NCBI GenBank assembly: GCA_947573795.1
Contig: CANPHE010000007.1
Coordinates: forward strand, 21,498 to 85,497
DNA from: an uncultured Alistipes sp.
Lineage (GTDB): Bacteria; Bacteroidota; Bacteroidia; Bacteroidales; Rikenellaceae
DNA: 64,000 nucleotides
Direction of reading: 5' to 3'
The notes below the pieces were generated by a model. That model did not search any database, was not told the DNA's origin, and was given only the letters and a program-made list of their open reading frames with translations. Below are positions 40,607 through 50,060 of this stretch, one piece after another (position 1 is the stretch's first letter; every line of letters starts with the position of its first letter). The position numbers were made by a program, and so were the translations under genes.

Positions 40607-42312
40607 CGTTTTTCGAGTGTTATGATTCGGTTGCAATAGGCTAACGAGGATTCGCGGTGGGCGATGGCGACGATCGTAAGTTGCTGCTGATGGTCGGCCA
40701 GGGCGGCTATCGAGCGGTTGATCTCCTGCTCGGTGCGGTTGTCCAGCGCCGAGGTCGCTTCGTCGAAGAACAATACGTCCGAACGGCGGTAGAGTGCCCG
40801 GGCGATGCCGATGCGCTGGCGCTGTCCGCCCGACAGGCGGCATCCGCACTCCCCGATACGGGTATCCATCCCTGCGGGCAGTGCGGCGATGAACTCACCC
40901 ATCTGCGCCGCTTCGAGCGCTTCGGCGACCCGCGTGCGGTCGATCTCCTCGGGCCGGATGCCCAGGGCGACGTTTTCGGCGAAGGTGCCGTCGACGAGAA
41001 AAAGATTCTGGGAAACGTATCCGATACGGTTCTGCCAGGCCCGGCGGTTGGCTGCCGTGAGCGGTTGGCCGTCGATCGCGATGCGGCCCGCGGTCGGGGT
41101 GTAGAGCCCTAACAGGAGGTTGAACAGCGTGGTTTTTCCGGCTCCCGAAACGCCGCGGATGCCGATGCGCTCGCCCTTGCGGATCGAGAGCGTCAGCCCC
41201 GTGAAAAGGTCCCGCTGGTCGTCCTCGAAGCGGAACGAGAGCCCTTCGACGTCGATACTGCGCTCGAACGGAAGTTTCGCCGTCGTCTCCCGAGCTTCGT
41301 TATCGGCAGGGGAGTCGGCTGCGGTCAGGGCCTCGCGCAGAATATCGATCGCATAGCGGTTGTAACGAATCGTCGTCCAGGCACTCATGATGTTGCGCAC
41401 GGAGGGCATCAGGCGCAGGGCCGCGATGGCGAAGACTCCGAACAGCAGCCGGATATCGGCGCCGCCGCTGCGGAGTCCGAAGGCCACGAGCAGGGCCATG
41501 CCTGCGGCCAGCCCGACTTCGGTCAACGCCGGAGGGAGCATCCCGATCGCCGATTCGCGCAGCCGCATGCGCACGACCTCCTCCATCGTGCGGTCGAACC
41601 TCCGGAGCATCTGCGGGAAGGCGGCGTTGATCTCGATGTCGGCATAGCCGCGGAAAGTCTCGGCCACCAAGCGTGCCTTCTCGCGCTGGGCGCGGTTCTC
41701 CTCCTCGCCGTAGCGGTTGATGCGGTTGCGTATCAGGGCGTAGTAGACCCACAGGGCGGGCAGGAAGACGCCGACGGTCAAAAGGGCGGCGGCCGGTGCA
41801 TAGAGGGTCAGTGCCGTGAAGAGCAGCCCGAAAAGCAGTGCTTCGGCCGCGATCGCGGCGGCGGGTTTGAGCACTCCGGCGGCGAATTGCAGGCAGACGA
41901 CATTGACGTTGCGCGTCAGCACGGCGGAGTTCGAGCGTTTGACGAACGGAAGTCCGCGATCGTGGTAGGCGACGAAAAGCCGTCGCGAGAGGGTGCGATA
42001 CAGTTCGTAGATATAGCGGCGTTCGGCCCGGGCCAGCGCCAGGTTGGCGGCGCACTTCACGGCGATGACCGCCACGACGCCGATGCAGACCGTCAGGGCG
42101 AAAGCGCCTTCGGTCGCAATGCCCGAGCGGGCGAATATCCGTGCTGCGAAGCCCGATCCCGTCATGCTCGTCGGGTCGAGTACCAGCATCAGTGCGGGGA
42201 GCAGGGCGGCCAGCCCCACGAGGTTGAGTCCCGCGCGCAGGAGCAGCGTCGCGGCGACCCAAAGGCCGCGGCGGCGGAATGCGCGGGGTATGATGTCGAT
42301 AATGCCTTGCAT
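40603..42312 (-). CDS. ABC exporter with fused membrane and ATPase domains
   Basis: The 569-residue half-transporter has six membrane segments in the first 320 residues and a nucleotide-binding domain with Walker A GVSGAGKTT, Q-loop YVSQNLFLVDGT, signature LSGGQRQRIGIAR, Walker B VLFFDEATSAL and the H-loop in IVAIAHRES. It should work as a homodimer exporting a lipid, sugar-lipid or peptide. No C39 peptidase domain is present. It follows the addA-like gene by 11 bases and precedes the HprK-like and SipW-like genes. Confidence 0.9.
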   Translation of the reverse strand: MQGIIDIIPRAFRRRGLWVAATLLLRAGLNLVGLAALLPALMLVLDPTSMTGSGFAARIFARSGIATEGAFALTVCIGVVAVIAVKCAANLALARAERRYIYELYRTLSRRLFVAYHDRGLPFVKRSNSAVLTRNVNVVCLQFAAGVLKPAAAIAAEALLFGLLFTALTLYAPAAALLTVGVFLPALWVYYALIRNRINRYGEEENRAQREKARLVAETFRGYADIEINAAFPQMLRRFDRTMEEVVRMRLRESAIGMLPPALTEVGLAAGMALLVAFGLRSGGADIRLLFGVFAIAALRLMPSVRNIMSAWTTIRYNRYAIDILREALTAADSPADNEARETTAKLPFERSIDVEGLSFRFEDDQRDLFTGLTLSIRKGERIGIRGVSGAGKTTLFNLLLGLYTPTAGRIAIDGQPLTAANRRAWQNRIGYVSQNLFLVDGTFAENVALGIRPEEIDRTRVAEALEAAQMGEFIAALPAGMDTRIGECGCRLSGGQRQRIGIARALYRRSDVLFFDEATSALDNRTEQEINRSIAALADHQQQLTIVAIAHRESSLAYCNRIITLEKR

Positions 42313-42323
42313 GTTCGGTGTTT

Positions 42324-45300
42324 TTATGCTGGTTCGACCTCCTCGACCGTTCCCAGTTTCACGTACCAGAGGTAGCCTTTCGTCTCGGTGTAACCCATCC
42401 GTCGCAGCAGGTCGCAGTATTCGCGGATCTGCCGCCGGTTGCGCTCCGCCTGGCGGGTGCCGAACTTGTAGTCGACCACGACGGCGCGCTCTCCGGCGGT
42501 CATTACGCGGTCGGGGCGCCGCACTGCGGAGCTGCCCGGAATGACGATCTCCTGTTCGTTGCGCACGCGCTGCCAGCTGCCGTCGAACCATTGTCGTACG
42601 ACGGGGTTGCGCAGCGCCTGGTCGATCATGCCGTCGAGCGTGGCGGCGTCCGTCGCCGAGAGCGTGCCGTCGGCCTTCATGCGTCGGACGGCGCGGCGGA
42701 TATCCTCCTCCTCGTCGGCCTGTTCGAAGGCGCGGTGCATCAGAATGCCGAAGTTGCGGGGCGAGAGCTCGGCCCGGTCGTCCTCCTCGAAATAGCGCTG
42801 CGAGGGGAGGTGCAGCCGCAGGTCGGCCTGCGAAGTGCGGTAGTGCTCCAGGGCGACGTGTTCGACGCCGCTACTCCCGTGCCGCGAGGGTTCGGGGGCT
42901 GCGAATTCGCCGAACTCGAAACGCTCGGTTCGTTCGTCGGCGGTATAATGTCCTGCGAGGTCGCCCAGCAGGGCCCGATCGCCGTCGGCGGCGATGCTGC
43001 GCAGCAGCAGGCCTCCTACCGTGCGGGCCCCTTTTTTCGGCACGAAGACGTGCAGCGACTCCGCGGCGCGCGTGAGGGCTACGTAGAGCAGGTTGATGTT
43101 GTCCACGTGGGAGAAGACCGCTTCGCGGTAGAATTCTGCCGAGAAGCCCGATTCGGCCATCGATTTGCGGTAGCGCACCGGAAAGCGTCCCGCCTCGGCG
43201 CCTTCGCCGTCGGCCTCGGCCCAGACGATGTTTTCGACCATGCCGCTCGACCGCGGGTCCAGCGGCCAGGAGCAGTAGGGGATGATGACGGCGCACTTCT
43301 CCAGCCCTTTGGCTTTGTGTACGGTCGTGATCTCGACGGCCGTCGCCGACGCTTCGACGCTCAGCGAACGTTTGCATCCCGTCTCGTCCCACCAGCGGAG
43401 CCACAGCCCGATGTCGGCGATCTTCGACGAGCAGAAGGCGATGATCTGTTCGTGAACGGCTTGCAGATAGGCCGTCTGGAGCTTGTCGTTCTGGAGGTCG
43501 TAGCGCATGACCAGCCGTTCGAACGCCTCCTCGGGCGAAAGCAGCCGGATCGAGCGGAGGAATTCCCGTTCGTCGTCGGGGATCGGACGGTCGAACGCCC
43601 GGCCCAGGTAGTGATCGTAGACGGCGCGGCTGAGCGTATCCTCCGGATCGAGGGACAGGCGCAGCGCCGCGGCGACGAAGCCGCTCACGGGGGCGTTGCC
43701 CACGACGAGCGCTTCCTGCGTCATGACGTCGAAGCGGTAGCGCGGATCGGTGTTGCGGCGTTTGAAGTCGAGCAGCTCGGCGGCGACCTTACCGCCGTCC
43801 GTGGCGCCGCGTACGAGAATCAGAATGTCCGACGGGCGGAATCCGCGGTCGAGCAGCGTGCAGATGCGCTCCACGACGGGCGGTCGCTCGTCGAAGGTCT
43901 CGACCGAGACGTAGCCCGGGCGGGTGCCTTTGCGGCGGGGTGTCTGCGCATGTTCGCGGTAGGCGTCCGCGAGGGTGTCGTGCAGCGCCTCGGCTCCGGC
44001 TGCGGAGATGTCGCCCCGCTGTGCGGCGTCGTCCAGTAGCACGTTGAGCGTCCGGTTGTCCTCGGCGACGATGCGTTCGATGATTCGGTTGTTGAACTCC
44101 ACGACCGTGGGGAGACTGCGGTAGTTCTCCTTCAGGTTCACCGTCTGGGTATTCTCCTCGCCCAGGGCTTCGCGCGCCTGCGTGTGAAGCAGTCGCCAGT
44201 CGCCGCCCCGCCAGCGGTAGATCGACTGCTTGATGTCGCCCACGATCAGCACGGAGGTCTCCTCCGACTGGGCCATGGCGTTGTGGAGCAGCGGCAGGAA
44301 ATTTCCCCACTCCTTGACCGACGTATCCTGGAACTCGTCGATCATGAAGCGGTCGAAGCGGTTGCCGACCTTTTCGTAGATGAACGGCGCGTCGTTGTGG
44401 CCGATGAATTCCGAGAGGATGTATTTGGTTTCGGAGAGCAGCATCACGTTCTGCTCGTCGCACAACTGCTGCACCTTGGCGTAGAGATCGGCCAGCAGGG
44501 CGAAGCTGCGGTAATTCTCGCGCAGCAGGTCGCAGGTGTTCCACGTGCGCAGATTCCGGTCGTAGAGGTCGCACATTTCGCGCAGCAGCGGTTGCAGACG
44601 CCCGACGAGCGGCTGTGCGGGCGATCCCTTGGCGCACCAGCCCTCGCACGTGGCGCTCATCTTCGCCACGCTCGCGCCGTAGGGCTTCAGCTCCCCGGAG
44701 GCGATCGTGTAGAACCAGTGGGCGAAACTGCGGCTCTTGCCCGCGAAGTCGGCGGCCGTGAGCCCCGCTGCGGAGATGATCTCCACGGCCTGTGCGGCCG
44801 TCTGCCGCAGGCGCTCTTTCGTCTCGTCGGCACGGGCCGTCATGTGGGCGACGATCTCGCGCAGTTCGTCGCGCGAGCGGGCCATGGCCAATGCCTCCTT
44901 GTTCTTCTCCTTGAAAATTTCGCCCGCCAGCGAGAGCAGTCCTTCGCGAATGTCCCACTTCTTGCCGTCGTCGATGCGCTCCTGGACGAATTCGGTCATC
45001 CAACGTTGCAGCTCTCGGTCGGCGGCGATCTGCTCGATGAGCGAATCGGCGCTCTTGGTCAGCACCGAGGCGGTCTCGATTTCGACGTTGTAGTCGAGGT
45101 CGATGCCCAGCTCCTTGATGAAGGCGCGCAGGATGCGCTGGAAGAAGGTGTCGATGGTCAGGACCGTGAAATGGGAGTAGTCGTGCAGAATCTTGGCCCG
45201 CACCTCCCGGGCCCGGCGGCGTACGGTCGCGGCGTCGAGCCGCAGCTCGGCGCACAGCGCGGAGAGATAGCCGCTTTCGGCATCGGAAGCCAGGGCGTGA

Positions 45301-45470
45301 ATCTCCTTCAGGATGCGCGACTTCATCTCCTCGGTGGCCTTGTTGGTGAAGGTCACCGCCAGGATATGACGATACGATGCGGGACGCTCGATGGCATCGC
45401 GCACGTATTTATAGGCCAGCTGGTAGGTCTTGCCCGAACCGGCACTCGCATTCAGAATCTTCGCTCTCAC
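42324..45470 (-). CDS. UvrD-type helicase-nuclease, AddA/RecB-like
   Basis: From the GTG at 45470 the protein has 1048 residues. It has a superfamily 1 helicase core: Walker A ASAGSGKT at residues 8-15, HILAVTFTNKATEEMKSR, MIDEFQDTSVKEW, VGDIKQSIYRWRGGD, and VEITTVHKAKGLE. A C-terminal PD-(D/E)XK nuclease domain follows with the motif AVVVDYKFG. This is the AddA plan for processing DNA ends in recombination. The frame is open another 362 codons upstream, but that part is antisense to the DUF2807 gene and the true N-terminus begins just before the Walker A, as in relatives. The AddB-like partner is encoded divergently at 46299. Confidence 0.9.
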   Translation of the reverse strand: MRAKILNASAGSGKTYQLAYKYVRDAIERPASYRHILAVTFTNKATEEMKSRILKEIHALASDAESGYLSALCAELRLDAATVRRRAREVRAKILHDYSHFTVLTIDTFFQRILRAFIKELGIDLDYNVEIETASVLTKSADSLIEQIAADRELQRWMTEFVQERIDDGKKWDIREGLLSLAGEIFKEKNKEALAMARSRDELREIVAHMTARADETKERLRQTAAQAVEIISAAGLTAADFAGKSRSFAHWFYTIASGELKPYGASVAKMSATCEGWCAKGSPAQPLVGRLQPLLREMCDLYDRNLRTWNTCDLLRENYRSFALLADLYAKVQQLCDEQNVMLLSETKYILSEFIGHNDAPFIYEKVGNRFDRFMIDEFQDTSVKEWGNFLPLLHNAMAQSEETSVLIVGDIKQSIYRWRGGDWRLLHTQAREALGEENTQTVNLKENYRSLPTVVEFNNRIIERIVAEDNRTLNVLLDDAAQRGDISAAGAEALHDTLADAYREHAQTPRRKGTRPGYVSVETFDERPPVVERICTLLDRGFRPSDILILVRGATDGGKVAAELLDFKRRNTDPRYRFDVMTQEALVVGNAPVSGFVAAALRLSLDPEDTLSRAVYDHYLGRAFDRPIPDDEREFLRSIRLLSPEEAFERLVMRYDLQNDKLQTAYLQAVHEQIIAFCSSKIADIGLWLRWWDETGCKRSLSVEASATAVEITTVHKAKGLEKCAVIIPYCSWPLDPRSSGMVENIVWAEADGEGAEAGRFPVRYRKSMAESGFSAEFYREAVFSHVDNINLLYVALTRAAESLHVFVPKKGARTVGGLLLRSIAADGDRALLGDLAGHYTADERTERFEFGEFAAPEPSRHGSSGVEHVALEHYRTSQADLRLHLPSQRYFEEDDRAELSPRNFGILMHRAFEQADEEEDIRRAVRRMKADGTLSATDAATLDGMIDQALRNPVVRQWFDGSWQRVRNEQEIVIPGSSAVRRPDRVMTAGERAVVVDYKFGTRQAERNRRQIREYCDLLRRMGYTETKGYLWYVKLGTVEEVEPA

Positions 45471-45578
45471 GCTCCGAAATTTCGTTTCGGGAGCTAAAAG
45501 TACAAAACAATTCCCGAACGGGCGGCCATATTCGCGGGAATTTTGTAACTTAGCCGTGAAAAAATAACGAATCGAGCT

Positions 45579-46283
45579 ATGAAAAAAGGATTTCTGACCG
45601 TCGCCGCGCTCGTTGCGGCGCTCTGTTGTCGGGCCGAAAGTCCCGAACAGCCGCAGGGCGAACGCAGCGAGTGGCTGCCCTCGTTCACGACCGTCGTGGC
45701 CGACGGTGCGTTCGATCTGCTCCTGGTGAAGGTTCCCGATACCGATGCCCCGCGTATCCTTTACGACCTGCGCGGCTCCTATACGACCAAACTCGACGCC
45801 GAGGTGAAGAACCGCGTGCTGCATATCCGCGAGAAGCGCGACGCCCGACGGCCGACGCGTACGCGGGTGGAGGTGCGCTATAACGACTTGTCGGGAATCA
45901 CGGTGACCGACGCCGCCGTGACTTTCGCCGATACCGTGCGCCGCACGACGATGGATGCCGTGCTCGGCGGCGATGCCCGCCTGACGGCCGTCCTGGACGT
46001 GGCGGACCTCGATATGAACGTCTCGGGGCGCGGCGAGGTGTCTTTGTCGGGACAGGCCCGCTACCTGACCCTTTTCGCATCGGGTGCCAAGGTCGATGCC
46101 GCGGGCCTCGAAACGATGTCTTCGCGCATCCAGGCGCAGAGCGGTGCCGCGGTTGCGGTCTCGGTTTCCGACCGGCTCGAAGGCCGTACCTCGACCAACG
46201 GCTCGATCCGCTACAAGGGCGAACCGAAGGTGATGCGCAACGCCATGAAGTTCATGGCCGGAGATATCAAACCGCTCGAATAA
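45579..46283 (+). CDS. DUF2807 (GIN domain) secreted protein
   Basis: The 234-residue protein has a signal peptide (to about residue 19) and a right-handed beta-helix-like domain with short repeating strands such as LDVADLDMNVSGRGEVSLSG, typical of DUF2807, the putative auto-transporter adhesin head. Its function is unknown. It lies between the divergent addA-like gene and the addB-like gene, which follows its stop by 15 bases and may share its transcript. Confidence 0.85.
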   Translation: MKKGFLTVAALVAALCCRAESPEQPQGERSEWLPSFTTVVADGAFDLLLVKVPDTDAPRILYDLRGSYTTKLDAEVKNRVLHIREKRDARRPTRTRVEVRYNDLSGITVTDAAVTFADTVRRTTMDAVLGGDARLTAVLDVADLDMNVSGRGEVSLSGQARYLTLFASGAKVDAAGLETMSSRIQAQSGAAVAVSVSDRLEGRTSTNGSIRYKGEPKVMRNAMKFMAGDIKPLE

Positions 46284-46298
46284 CGGGCTGCGGGAGCG

Positions 46299-49139
46299 AT
46301 GAAAGGGTTTCTGGAGGAGGTCGCGGCCGACCTCTATGCCCGTTACGGCGAGGAGCTGTCCGAACGTTCCGTGCTGTTCCCGTCGCGGCGTGCGCGGATT
46401 TTCTTCACCGATGCCTTGGCACAGGTCGCCCGGCGGCCGATGTGGCAGCCGGCATGGACCACGGTCGATGAGCTGATGTCTGAGATCGCGGGCCTCGAAA
46501 CCGGGGACCGCATTCGGCTCGTTACCGAATTGTACAAAGTCTACTCGCGTTTTCACGACGAGCCTTTCGACAAGTTCTACTTTTGGGGCGACATGCTCCT
46601 GACCGATTTCGATACGATCGACAAATACCGGATCGATGCGCGGCAGTTGTTTCGCAACATCTCCGAGATCAAGGAGATCGAAGCCGACATATCCTACCTC
46701 ACGCCGCAGCAGTTGCAGATTTTGAAATTCTGGTCGTCATTGGGCCCCGAGGCCGATCTCTCGGAGGAGAAACGCCGCTTCCTGGCTCTGTGGAAGACCC
46801 TGGGACCCATTTACGAAGCCTATCGCGAACGGCTCGCGGAGTTGGGCATCGCCTACAACGGCCTGGTGCAGCGTGCTGCCGCCGACCGCATTCGTGCGGG
46901 GGCCTATGCTTTCCCGGAGCCGCGGAGGTATGTCGTGGCGGGGTTCAACGCCCTCTCGGAGTGCGAAAAAATCCTGTTCCGCTTCCTCGCGACGGCTGCC
47001 GAAACCGATTTCTACTGGGATTATGACTCCTATTATAAGAACGCTCCCGAGCAGGAGGCCGGGATGTTCATCCGCCGCAACCTCGCGGACTTTCCCGAGG
47101 CGGGCGCCGTGTCGCACGACTGCATGGAGAGCCCCAAGAGCCTGACGGCCGTGGCGGCCGCGTCGAATGCCGTGCAGTGCAAATATGCGGCGGAGATTCT
47201 GCGCGAACTCTCCCGCAAGGGACCCTTGGGCAAGGAGACCGCCGTGGTGCTGACGGACGAGAATCTGCTGCTGCCGTTGTTGTACGCCCTGCCGGAGGAT
47301 ATCGGGCGGGTGAACGTCACGATGGGTTTCCCGCTGCGGGCAACGCTGGCTTACACCTTCGTCGAGCGCCTCGTGCAGATGCAGGCCCACGTTCGGAGCA
47401 AGGGGGGCGAGGCGATGTTCTACCACGCCGATGTCGAGGGTATCCTTTCGCACCCCTACGTTGCGGAGAGCGATGCCGAGCTGTTGCGTACGATGGGGGA
47501 GGAGATCGTGCGCGAACGCCGTATCTCGGTCGCCGCGACGTGGTTGCGGCGCAACGAGTTGCTCGGGCAGCTGTTTCGCGCCGTCACGACGTGGCGCGAA
47601 CTCTCCGATTACCTCTCGGCCTGCGTCGCAGCCGTGGCCCGGATTCCCTATCGGGGTGACGATGCGCGCGAGCGGGTGGAGTATCTGGCCGTGATCGCCG
47701 AGGAGATCGTCAAGCTGCGCAACTCGCTCGAAGCGTGCGACGTGGAACTGTCGGCGGAGGTCTATGCTTCGCTGCTGCGCCGTCACTTGCAAACGCTGCG
47801 CATCCCCTTCGAGGGCGAGCCGCTCGAAGGCATTCAGATCATGGGTATCCTGGAGACGCGCAACCTCGATTTCCGGCACGTCATTCTGCTGTCGATGAAC
47901 GACGACAACTTCCCCGGAAACCGGGTCGCGCAGGGTTCGTTCATCCCGTATAACCTGCGGGCTGCCTTCGCACTGCCGACACCCGAGCACCACGAAGGCG
48001 TCTATGCCTACTATTTCTACCGGTTGATTCAGCGCGCGGAGAGCGTCCACATGCTCTATTGCGCCCATGCCGACGACAAATCGACCGGCGAGCCGAGCCG
48101 CTACATCTACCAGCTCGACTACGAGAGCGGCATTCCCGTGCGGCGGGTCGAGGTGGGGGTGGATGTCAACCTGGCCGATACGGCGCCGATCGAGGTGGCG
48201 AAGGACGAGGCGGTGATGCGGCAGTTGGAGCGCTTCGTGGCGGAGGAGAGCCGTGCGACGCTTTCTCCGACCGCATTTTTCCGCTATGTCGCCTGTCCGC
48301 TGCGCTTCTATTTCCACTCCGTGGCGCGGATCGATACCGGAGACGAGATTTCCGACGAGGTGGATGCCCCGATGTTCGGAACGATCCTCCATGCCGCTGC
48401 GCAGCGCCTCTATGCCGAGTTGATCGGGGAGCATCGCCCGGGCGAGTCGCTGCGGACGTTGCTGCGTACCGATCGCGTGCGGGAAGCCGTCGATCGGGCG
48501 ATCAACGAAAACTACCTGCGCGACGAGGGTGCCAGCAGCGACGAGTATGCGGGCAATCTGCTGCTCGTGCGCGATATCGTCGTACGCTATCTCCGCGGCG
48601 GGATCATGCGCTATGACGCGGAGCACGATGCCTTTACGGTCGAAGGGGTCGAACGGCAGGTCGAATACGCCTTTCCGTTCCGGGCCGGGGAGCGGGAGCT
48701 GAAGATGAAGTTCGCCGGAATCGCCGACCGGATCGACCGCTTGGAGGACGGCACGTTGCGTGTGGTCGATTACAAGACCGGTGCGGCGCACCTCGAATTC
48801 GACGGCATCGAGAGCCTTTTTCACGGGCAGGGCAAGCAGCGTTTACCGAATATTCTGCAAACGCTGCTCTATTCGATGATGCTCTGCCATACGGGGGCTG
48901 CGGATGCCGAACCGGCGCTCTATTATGTCCGGAACATGAATCGTCCGGAATATTCGCCGCAGCTGGACGACAAGGAATCGGGCCTTGTCGGCGCACGCTA
49001 TTCGTTCTATGGGGCGCGTTTCGAGGAGCTGGTGCGTACGACGCTCGCGGAACTTTACGACCCTTCGGTGCCTTTTCGGCAGTGCGAGGATCGGGATACC
49101 TGCAAGTATTGCGATTTCAATGCGATTTGTAGAAGGTAA
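46299..49139 (+). CDS. PD-(D/E)XK nuclease family protein, AddB-like
   Basis: The 946-residue protein has a degenerate helicase-like N-terminal part (VLFPSRRARIFFTD near residue 27; MGILETRNLDFRHVILLSMN in the middle) and a C-terminal nuclease domain with the catalytic motif RVVDYKTG. Cysteines in YVACPLRFYF and in the terminal CEDRDTCKYCDFNAIC have the spacing of the AddB iron-sulfur staple around the nuclease. It should form a DNA end-processing complex with the product of the divergent addA-like gene. A terminator follows directly. Confidence 0.88.
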   Translation: MKGFLEEVAADLYARYGEELSERSVLFPSRRARIFFTDALAQVARRPMWQPAWTTVDELMSEIAGLETGDRIRLVTELYKVYSRFHDEPFDKFYFWGDMLLTDFDTIDKYRIDARQLFRNISEIKEIEADISYLTPQQLQILKFWSSLGPEADLSEEKRRFLALWKTLGPIYEAYRERLAELGIAYNGLVQRAAADRIRAGAYAFPEPRRYVVAGFNALSECEKILFRFLATAAETDFYWDYDSYYKNAPEQEAGMFIRRNLADFPEAGAVSHDCMESPKSLTAVAAASNAVQCKYAAEILRELSRKGPLGKETAVVLTDENLLLPLLYALPEDIGRVNVTMGFPLRATLAYTFVERLVQMQAHVRSKGGEAMFYHADVEGILSHPYVAESDAELLRTMGEEIVRERRISVAATWLRRNELLGQLFRAVTTWRELSDYLSACVAAVARIPYRGDDARERVEYLAVIAEEIVKLRNSLEACDVELSAEVYASLLRRHLQTLRIPFEGEPLEGIQIMGILETRNLDFRHVILLSMNDDNFPGNRVAQGSFIPYNLRAAFALPTPEHHEGVYAYYFYRLIQRAESVHMLYCAHADDKSTGEPSRYIYQLDYESGIPVRRVEVGVDVNLADTAPIEVAKDEAVMRQLERFVAEESRATLSPTAFFRYVACPLRFYFHSVARIDTGDEISDEVDAPMFGTILHAAAQRLYAELIGEHRPGESLRTLLRTDRVREAVDRAINENYLRDEGASSDEYAGNLLLVRDIVVRYLRGGIMRYDAEHDAFTVEGVERQVEYAFPFRAGERELKMKFAGIADRIDRLEDGTLRVVDYKTGAAHLEFDGIESLFHGQGKQRLPNILQTLLYSMMLCHTGAADAEPALYYVRNMNRPEYSPQLDDKESGLVGARYSFYGARFEELVRTTLAELYDPSVPFRQCEDRDTCKYCDFNAICRR

Positions 49140-49464
49140 CCCGGCTAAGAGCCGGTTTTAGCAGGAAATAGTAGCTAATTTGGCTTCTTGCCGTCGTCTG
49201 TCCCCGGATTAAGGAGAGCCTCCGCCCCTCGCGCGGTCCTGCGGATCGCAGTTCGCTAACCGCAAAGTTAATCGTAAAGCCCGGCTTTTAGCCGGGCGCA
49301 GTTCGCCGCCACCCCCGGCGGCGGACTGCCTTTCGCCTGAAGGCTCCGGCAGCCCCCGCTGGCGGCGAACCGCCCTGCGGGCTACGGTTCGCGCTCGGAT
49401 AAGAGCCGCATGTTGCAGCAAAAAATCATAAAACCAGACTCTTAGCCGGGCAATTCTTAATTGA
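49140..49464. repeat. Gene-free, hairpin-rich region with CTAAGAGCC-type units
   Basis: No gene is supported in these 325 bases. Three related units occur: CCGGCTAAGAGCCGG at 49141-49155, GCCCGGCTTTTAGCCGGGC at 49279-49297, and (minus strand) CCCGGCTAAGAGTCTGG near 49450-49434. A 13-bp stem, GCAGTTCGCCGCC (49298-49310) with GGCGGCGGACTGC (49317-49329, one G-T pair), lies beside the central unit. More partial copies of the GGCGGCGAACC and CGGTTCGC kind follow to about 49400. The outer units probably end the genes on both sides; the core may be a REP-like element. Confidence 0.6.
49141..49159 (+). terminator. Intrinsic terminator of the addB-like gene
   Basis: CCGGCT (49141-49146) and AGCCGG (49150-49155) form a stem with an AAG loop, followed by TTTT. 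It begins two bases after the stop codon. Confidence 0.75.
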
Positions 49465-50055
49465 TTACAGTTCCACCTTGAAATACCCTGCGCCGCTGCG
49501 GCGTGCCGCCTCCAGTCCGATGGCGGAATCTTCGAAAATGAGCGTCTCTTCCGGCGTGCATCCTTCGCGGCGCATCGCCTCCAGGAAACAGTCCGGTGCG
49601 GGTTTGGAGTGCGCGACGTCGGCACCCGACAGGATGCCGTCCACGCACCCGTTGGGGGCTTGCGCTTCGGGCGTCTGGGGGCCGCCGATGCCGAGGTGGC
49701 GCATGGCGTTGTCGATATTGGCGCGGCTGCCCGTCGAGACGATCCATACGCGGCCGCCTTGTCGCCGGAAGTCGCAACAGAACTCCCACAGCGGCGTATT
49801 CAGCCGCACAGTGTCGAAGAACGTCGGGTAGAGCTCGATTTTCCGCAAGCGCAGCCGTTCGCGCTCCGTCGGGTCGGCGATGCCGATCCGGGTGAGGAAT
49901 TCGTTGCAGCGCATGCCGAAGTAACGGGTTTCGTACTCCGCTTCGGTGAGGGCGTAACCCGCCTCGCGCAGCGTGGCGACGTAGGCCAGGGTGTTGGCTC
50001 GCCGCGTGTCGGCCAGCGTGCCGTCGAAGTCGAGCAATAAGAGTCGAATCTGCAT
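49465..50055 (-). CDS. HAD-superfamily hydrolase (phosphoglycolate phosphatase-like)
   Basis: The 196-residue protein has the HAD motifs in order: nucleophile Asp in LLDFDGTLAD (residues 7-16), Ser/Thr in WIVSTGSRAN, Lys in HSKPAPDCFL and the acidic FEDSAIGLEAA. A helical cap lies between the first two, as in beta-phosphoglucomutase and phosphoglycolate phosphatase relatives. The substrate cannot be told from sequence. The gene is downstream of two M23 peptidase genes, five bases after the nearer one. Confidence 0.88.
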   Translation of the reverse strand: MQIRLLLLDFDGTLADTRRANTLAYVATLREAGYALTEAEYETRYFGMRCNEFLTRIGIADPTERERLRLRKIELYPTFFDTVRLNTPLWEFCCDFRRQGGRVWIVSTGSRANIDNAMRHLGIGGPQTPEAQAPNGCVDGILSGADVAHSKPAPDCFLEAMRREGCTPEETLIFEDSAIGLEAARRSGAGYFKVEL

Positions 50056-50060
50056 TTTCG

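Noticed and set aside
45471..46556. N-terminal extension of the addA-like protein by 362 residues
   Set aside because: The extension lies antisense to the DUF2807 gene and the conserved helicase start is the Walker A motif just after the GTG at 45470.
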